Shown: piece by piece, positions 59,935 to 64,000 of the stretch
Numbering within the stretch: the first letter of the stretch is position 1
Layout of the letters: every line of letters begins with the position of its first letter
Source: Rhodococcus sp. 06-462-5
GTDB lineage: Bacteria > Actinomycetota > Actinomycetes > Mycobacteriales > Mycobacteriaceae
Assembly (NCBI RefSeq): GCF_002258315.1
Contig: NZ_NOYD01000005.1
Coordinates: forward strand, 117,584-181,583
Direction: 5' to 3'
DNA length: 64,000 nucleotides
Position numbers and translations under genes: made by a program
The notes under the pieces: model-generated
Told to the model about the DNA's origin: nothing
The model's database searches: none
What the model saw: only the letters and a program-made list of their open reading frames with translations

Positions 59935-60507
59935 TCAGTTCTCCTTGAACGGGAAGCCGAGGTGCTTGAGCAGCGCGCGGCCTTCTTCGTTGTTGGTTGC
60001 GGTGGTTACTACGGTGATGTCCATGCCGCGCGGACGGTCGATCTTGTCCACGTCGATCTCGTGGAACATCGACTGCTCGTTGAGGCCGAACGTGTAGTTT
60101 CCGTTGCCGTCGAACTGCGTGCCCGAGAGGCCGCGGAAGTCCCTGATTCGGGGAAGGGCAATGGAGACCAGACGGTCGAGGAACTCCCACATGCGGTCGC
60201 CACGGAGGGTGACGCGTGCGCCGATGGGCATTCCTTCGCGCAGCTTGAACTGTGCGATGGACTTGCGTGCCTTGCGGATCTCCGGCTTCTGGCCGGTGAT
60301 GGCAGCGAGGTCGGCAACTGCACCGTTGATCAGCTTGGCGTCACGGGCGGCGTCGCCGACACCCATGTTGACGACGACCTTGACGATGCCGGGGATCTGC
60401 ATGACATTCTCGTATGCAAATTCGGTGTTCAGGGCGTCTTTGATCTCGGCGCGGTAGCGCGCCTTGAGGCGGGGCTGTTCGCCCGCGATGTTTTCGGTGG
60501 TAGTCAT
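59935..60507 (-). CDS. rplE: 50S ribosomal protein L5
   Basis: A 190-residue L5 binding 5S rRNA ([60 protein letters not shown]). The ATG at 60507 lies one base beyond the rplX stop; a longer upstream frame overlaps rplX and is rejected. Confidence 0.98.
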   Translation of the reverse strand: MTTTENIAGEQPRLKARYRAEIKDALNTEFAYENVMQIPGIVKVVVNMGVGDAARDAKLINGAVADLAAITGQKPEIRKARKSIAQFKLREGMPIGARVTLRGDRMWEFLDRLVSIALPRIRDFRGLSGTQFDGNGNYTFGLNEQSMFHEIDVDKIDRPRGMDITVVTTATNNEEGRALLKHLGFPFKEN

Positions 60508-60508
60508 C

Positions 60509-60826
60509 TCAGATGTCCTTCCCGTTCTTCCGGGAAACACGAACGCGCTTGCCGGTTTCTTCGTCGGTCCGGTAGCCCACGCGAGTGGGGTTGCCGTCCG
60601 AGTCGACCACTGCGACGTTCGATACGTGGATCGGGGCTTCCTGGGTGACGATGCCACCCGAGGATGCGCCGCGCTGGTTGGCGGAGACCGCGGTGTGCTT
60701 CTTGATGCGGTTCACACCCTCGACGAGAACCTTGGAGTCAGCGGGGTAGGCCTGAATGACCTTGCCCTTGGCACCCTTGTCCTTGCCTGCGATCACGAGA
60801 ACGGTGTCGCCCTTGTGCACCTTCAT
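60509..60826 (-). CDS. rplX: 50S ribosomal protein L24
   Basis: A 105-residue L24 with the KOW motif near the N-terminus ([20 protein letters not shown]). Adjacent to the rplN stop with no gap. Confidence 0.98.
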   Translation of the reverse strand: MKVHKGDTVLVIAGKDKGAKGKVIQAYPADSKVLVEGVNRIKKHTAVSANQRGASSGGIVTQEAPIHVSNVAVVDSDGNPTRVGYRTDEETGKRVRVSRKNGKDI

Positions 60827-61195
60827 TTACAGCACCTCCGGGGCGAGCGAGACGATCTTCATGAACTTCTTCTCACGCAGCTCACGGCCGACCGGGCCGA
60901 AGATACGAGTTCCACGGGGATCGTTGTCCGGCTTGATCAGCACCGCAGCGTTCTCGTCGAAACGGATGTACGAGCCATCCGGACGGCGACGCTCCTTGAT
61001 GGTGCGGACGATGACGGCCTTGACGACCTCACCCTTCTTGATGTTTCCGCCGGGAATGGCGTCCTTCACCGTAGCTACGATGATGTCGCCGATTCCGGCG
61101 TAGCGACGTGACGAACCACCGAGAACGCGGATGCAAAGGATTTCCTTCGCGCCCGTGTTATCAGCGACGCGTACTCGCGACTCCTGCTGAATCAC
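60827..61195 (-). CDS. rplN: 50S ribosomal protein L14
   Basis: A 122-residue L14 ([40 protein letters not shown]). The GTG at 61195 with AAGGAG 8 bases upstream gives the family-standard start. First gene of its transcript in this window, with a candidate promoter at 61309-61338. Confidence 0.98.
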   Translation of the reverse strand: MIQQESRVRVADNTGAKEILCIRVLGGSSRRYAGIGDIIVATVKDAIPGGNIKKGEVVKAVIVRTIKERRRPDGSYIRFDENAAVLIKPDNDPRGTRIFGPVGRELREKKFMKIVSLAPEVL

Positions 61196-61308
61196 TAACT
61201 TCTCCTTGACCTGGATGTACGTACGTGCCGGATTTCCGTCCCGACACGCGCGGTCGGCTGCTGGGTACGGGCGCACGAAGACACACCGCTGCCACAGGCA
61301 ACCGGTCA

Positions 61309-61338
61309 AGTGTAGGGGACCGTGTCTCCGGGATCCAA
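61309..61338 (-). promoter_or_regulatory. Candidate rplN (spc operon) promoter
   Basis: On the minus strand TTGGAT (61333-61338), an 18-bp spacer, then TACACT (61309-61314). The leader to the rplN GTG is about 105 bases. The two boxes match those upstream of rpsH. Confidence 0.55.
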
Positions 61339-61433
61339 ATCGCCTTCGTTCGAGCACCGGCCGTCGCCTGCAAACCCGGAACTCTCGGTACGGTTTCCGG
61401 GATGGGACATCTTCGGATCAGCGGGGCGCGGCG

Positions 61434-62471
61434 ATGACGTCGCCGGGCGACGACGGCGGTTGGTGGTCGAATCTGCCACCGGACCGGGTCGTCCGTGTGC
61501 ACGGTGCCACCGACCGCGAACTCGCCGAGTCCGTGAACCCTCTGCCGTCGAACGCACCCTCGATCGTGTTCTTCGCGGTCGATCCCACGACGGCGAATCG
61601 TGCCGCCGATCTCGTCGATGCGGTGGTCGCGGAACTTGAGAACGCGGCAGTCGAGTCGATTCCGCTGCTGCTCACCGAATTCGACCGTCACGAAGGTTCG
61701 TCGACATTGGATCGGCGTGCCGCACGCGTCGCGGCGGTGCGGCTCGCAGGCGACACCGCGCACTTCGGCCCGTATGTCGGTGCCCTCGCAGACGCCGCAG
61801 TCGCGGGGCGGTCGGCGCGTCGAACCGCATTCACCCTCGAGACCCGAGCAGCAGGGTCCACCGGCGTACTGGTCTCGGCTCACCGTCGAAGCACTGCTGC
61901 CCTCGTGTTGGTCGTGCCCGCCGAAACGGACGCCGGAGTCGTCGCGGCAGCAGCGGAATGGTTGTGCACGCACGCCGGGGCGGCGGTGTGGGTGACGGGC
62001 GACGGGGCGTCGAACATGGACCGATTCCCATCGGTGTCGGTACGTGCGCCGGAAGTACCGGACGGTGTCAGTACTGTCCTCGACCGATTCCGTCCGCTCA
62101 GCTATCCCCCGATCGCGGGTCATCCCCACCCGGCCAGCGAACCCGAGAAGCGTCTGGCTCGCGCGCTCGACGCCCACGACTGGGCCACCGGGCGTGAGCA
62201 CAACCGCTCGATCCGACTCGGCGAGCTGACGCGTCCGTTCACCGTCGACGTACTGTGGCGCATCGAGAAGGTCGTGGTGGAGATCGACGGCAACGAGCAT
62301 CGAGCCGTCGACCGTTTCGCCGAGGACCGCGTCCGTGACAACCAGCTGCAGATGCACGGCTACATGGTGTTGCGCTTCACCAATGCTCAGGTGATCGACG
62401 ATCCGCAACGTGCGGTCGCTACCATCCGCGAGGCAGTATCGAGAAGACGATCGAAGGGGGATCCTCGATGA
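61434..62471 (+). CDS. Protein with C-terminal DUF559/Vsr-like nuclease domain
   Basis: A 345-residue protein. The C-terminal 110 residues look like the DUF559/very-short-patch-repair branch of PD-(D/E)xK nucleases: Glu238 in SEPEKRLARAL, Asp272 in TVDVLW, Glu283 and Asp285 in VVVEIDG, then DRVRDNQLQMHGYMVLRFTN and VIDDP. The first 230 residues are alanine/valine-rich alternating strands and helices with no recognised domain. It overlaps the next gene by 4 bases (ATGA) and starts a three-gene cassette with a winged-helix-like protein and an ATPase, suggesting nucleic-acid defence or processing. The ATG at 61434 has no strong ribosome-binding site, so the start is less sure. Confidence 0.72.
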   Translation: MTSPGDDGGWWSNLPPDRVVRVHGATDRELAESVNPLPSNAPSIVFFAVDPTTANRAADLVDAVVAELENAAVESIPLLLTEFDRHEGSSTLDRRAARVAAVRLAGDTAHFGPYVGALADAAVAGRSARRTAFTLETRAAGSTGVLVSAHRRSTAALVLVVPAETDAGVVAAAAEWLCTHAGAAVWVTGDGASNMDRFPSVSVRAPEVPDGVSTVLDRFRPLSYPPIAGHPHPASEPEKRLARALDAHDWATGREHNRSIRLGELTRPFTVDVLWRIEKVVVEIDGNEHRAVDRFAEDRVRDNQLQMHGYMVLRFTNAQVIDDPQRAVATIREAVSRRRSKGDPR

Positions 62472-63112
62472 GTACCGAAGACCTGAACGGGACCGAAGCA
62501 GCGGTGCTGCTCGTCCTGATGGCCGAGGCTAGTCCGGTCAAGAACTCCGAACTCCGAGCGATGGGTCCCGAGCTCGCGAAGCCGTCCCGCGACAAGCTGA
62601 AGAGCGCCGGTCTCATCGAGGTGAATTCGTCGGTGCGCCCGATGACACTCGAACTCACCGACAAGGGGTGGCGGATCTGCGGCGAACTCATCGGCGGTGA
62701 ACCACCGGCTCGATCGACCGGCGCAGGAAAGGCCATGTTCACGGTGTTGGCGGGGTTGCGTCGGTGGCTCGATCGCACCGACAGCCGCCCGGCGGACGTG
62801 TTCTCGCCGCGAACAGATGAGCCTGCGCCCGTCGCGAAGACCGACGCGACAGTCGACATCGAAGCCTCGATTCGCGCGGCCTATGCCCGGCTCGCCCGCG
62901 AACCCGGCAGCACCGTTCGGCTGTCCAGGCTGCGAAACGAGTTGCGCGACATACCCCGAAGCGATCTGGACGACGCCCTCGCGCGTCTGCGTCGCGCCGC
63001 GGACGTCTCGTTGATACCCGAGGAAAATCAGAAGACGCTGACCGAGGAGGAACGTGCCGCGGCCGTTGTCGTCGGAAATCAGCAGAACCACCTTCTCTCG
63101 ATCGAACCATGA
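62468..63112 (+). CDS. Winged-helix-like protein, middle gene of the nuclease/ATPase cassette
   Basis: A 214-residue soluble protein with two likely winged-helix segments: residues about 8-75 (AAVLLVLMAEASPVKNSELR, then LKSAGLIEVNSSVRPMTLEL) and about 135-205 (IRAAYARLAREPGSTVRLSR, DLDDALARLRRAADVSLIPE). A basic/proline linker lies between. Proteins of this shape commonly join an ATPase to DNA in defence modules, but I do not recognise a named family. Its ATG overlaps the nuclease-like stop and its stop overlaps the ATPase start (ATGA), so the three are one operon. Confidence 0.65.
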   Translation: MSTEDLNGTEAAVLLVLMAEASPVKNSELRAMGPELAKPSRDKLKSAGLIEVNSSVRPMTLELTDKGWRICGELIGGEPPARSTGAGKAMFTVLAGLRRWLDRTDSRPADVFSPRTDEPAPVAKTDATVDIEASIRAAYARLAREPGSTVRLSRLRNELRDIPRSDLDDALARLRRAADVSLIPEENQKTLTEEERAAAVVVGNQQNHLLSIEP

Positions 63113-64000
63113 TGGGCGTTGAGTCGACGATGACGGACAACGAGCAGATCCGAGCTCTCGAATCGGTGCGGCTGAGCTGGGCACCGACACCCGACGACGT
63201 GTGGCGTTCCCAGTCGAACGTGCACGTACCGGGGATGCACGAACGTGTGTTCCTCGAGGTGATGAATGCATACGACGACGCGGACGCCTCGGACGACGCC
63301 AGCCCGCTCGGCGTCGTCGTGCGCGGCCCGGCCGGTTCGGGCAAGACGCACCTGCTCGGCCAGGTACGCGAAGAAGTGCAGCTCAAGGGCGGCTACTTCT
63401 TCCTGATCAGGTTGCTCGACGCCGCCGGATTCTGGCGCTCGACGCTGATGGGGATGCTCGACGACCTGATGCGTCCGTCCGGCCGCGGATCGGACAGCCA
63501 GCTCGGCCTGTTGCTTCGACGGCTCTGCGAGATCGGCGACATCGCCGAGGATCAGCGCGCAAAGATCATGGGCGAGAGCATGATCGACGCGGATACGCTC
63601 GACGATTTCGTCACTGCGGTGTACAAGGTTCACCCGCGCCATCGACGGACGTCGCAGCACACGCTGCGCGCGCTCGTGCTGTCCATCGCCCCCGATTCGG
63701 CCGTTCAGGATCTGGGCGACGCGTACCTGCAGTCGATCGACGACGTCGATCCCGACGAGTTCTCGACCTGGGGCATCCGCCGGGCCGAGCTCGGCCATCA
63801 GGGCATTGCCGAGAACATCTCGCGTCTGCTCGCGATCACCGGTCCGACGATTCTCGCGATCGACCAGATCGACACGCTCGTAGCGCAGTCTCGTACCGGA
63901 TCGGATCAGGAGTTCGCCGACGCGCAGGAAGACAAGGTCGTCGAACAGCTCGCACACGGCTTGATGTCGCTGCGCGAGACCCTCCCCCGTACTGCGTCGG
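63109..64000 (+). CDS. P-loop ATPase, 3' end beyond the window
   Basis: The frame is open from the ATG at 63109 (or the adjacent ATG at 63112) through the last base, at least 297 residues. Walker A is GPAGSGKT (residues 73-80) and Walker B TILAIDQID (about 247-255, with Asp252). Both are of the AAA/STAND-like type seen in large defence ATPases. The region between them is helical (SQLGLLLRRLCEIGDIAEDQ). The full length and any C-terminal domain cannot be seen. By context it is the motor of the nuclease/winged-helix cassette. Confidence 0.75.
   Translation, partial: MMGVESTMTDNEQIRALESVRLSWAPTPDDVWRSQSNVHVPGMHERVFLEVMNAYDDADASDDASPLGVVVRGPAGSGKTHLLGQVREEVQLKGGYFFLIRLLDAAGFWRSTLMGMLDDLMRPSGRGSDSQLGLLLRRLCEIGDIAEDQRAKIMGESMIDADTLDDFVTAVYKVHPRHRRTSQHTLRALVLSIAPDSAVQDLGDAYLQSIDDVDPDEFSTWGIRRAELGHQGIAENISRLLAITGPTILAIDQIDTLVAQSRTGSDQEFADAQEDKVVEQLAHGLMSLRETLPRTAS

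Overview
The window is high-GC actinobacterial chromosome, most likely from Rhodococcus or a close mycolic-acid-containing relative. Several markers point there: SigD with its RsdA anti-sigma factor, a WhiB3-type iron-sulphur regulator, a GroEL1 with a histidine-rich tail behind a CIRCE operator, flavin/F420 luciferase-like oxidoreductases, and an ESX-4 type VII secretion locus that includes EccE. From my knowledge of that genome, the gene order follows Mycobacterium tuberculosis Rv3396c to Rv3462c closely, with several insertions. The ribosomal spc block, which lies elsewhere in M. tuberculosis, is here joined directly to the alpha block. No tRNA, rRNA, CRISPR array or insertion sequence was seen.

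Layout. 1-6.4 kb: end of a membrane protein gene, then guaA, a ChoD-like GMC oxidoreductase, guaB3 and guaB (guanine nucleotide synthesis). 6.7-10.8 kb: DUF5319-type gene, rsdA-sigD, a helical protein like Rv3415c, and whiB3 behind a 721-bp gene-free leader. 10.8-15 kb: groES-groEL1 with CIRCE, and a divergent membrane-anchored Hsp70/actin-fold protein. 15-23.3 kb: tsaD-rimI-tsaB-tsaE (tRNA t6A synthesis), an alpha/beta hydrolase, alr, nnr and glmS. 23.4-29.3 kb: a hydrolase-fold protein lacking its nucleophile serine, a three-gene type VII substrate-like operon, a luciferase-like oxidoreductase, and glmM. 29.4-31 kb: rplM-rpsI and a DksA/TraR zinc-finger gene. 31-45 kb: ESX-4 (esxT, esxU, a type VII associated protein, eccC, eccD, mycP, eccB, eccE), with a luciferase-like oxidoreductase gene between eccC and eccD. 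45-61.2 kb: truA, rplQ, rpoA, rpsD, rpsK, rpsM, rpmJ, infA, a glycosyltransferase gene, map, adk, secY, rplO, rpmD, rpsE, rplR, rplF, rpsH, then a convergent two-gene insertion, then rpsN, rplE, rplX, rplN. 61.4-64 kb: a nuclease-like gene, a winged-helix-like gene and the start of a P-loop ATPase gene, running off the end.

Two small systems stand out. The first is a glutamine-synthetase-fold ligase followed after one base by a protein with a Cys/His/Asp arrangement like C39 or papain-type peptidases. This pair (57.6-59.7 kb) splits the spc ribosomal operon and has its own terminator and a probable leaderless promoter. The second is the nuclease / winged-helix / ATPase cassette at the right edge, whose genes overlap by 4 bp and which resembles accessory or defence modules. 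A third is the type VII substrate-like operon at 24.3-26.7 kb, encoded outside the ESX-4 locus.

Functions were assigned from motifs, length and gene order only. No database search was run. Start codons were chosen by ribosome-binding sites, stop/start overlaps and family length, and several are GTG or TTG.
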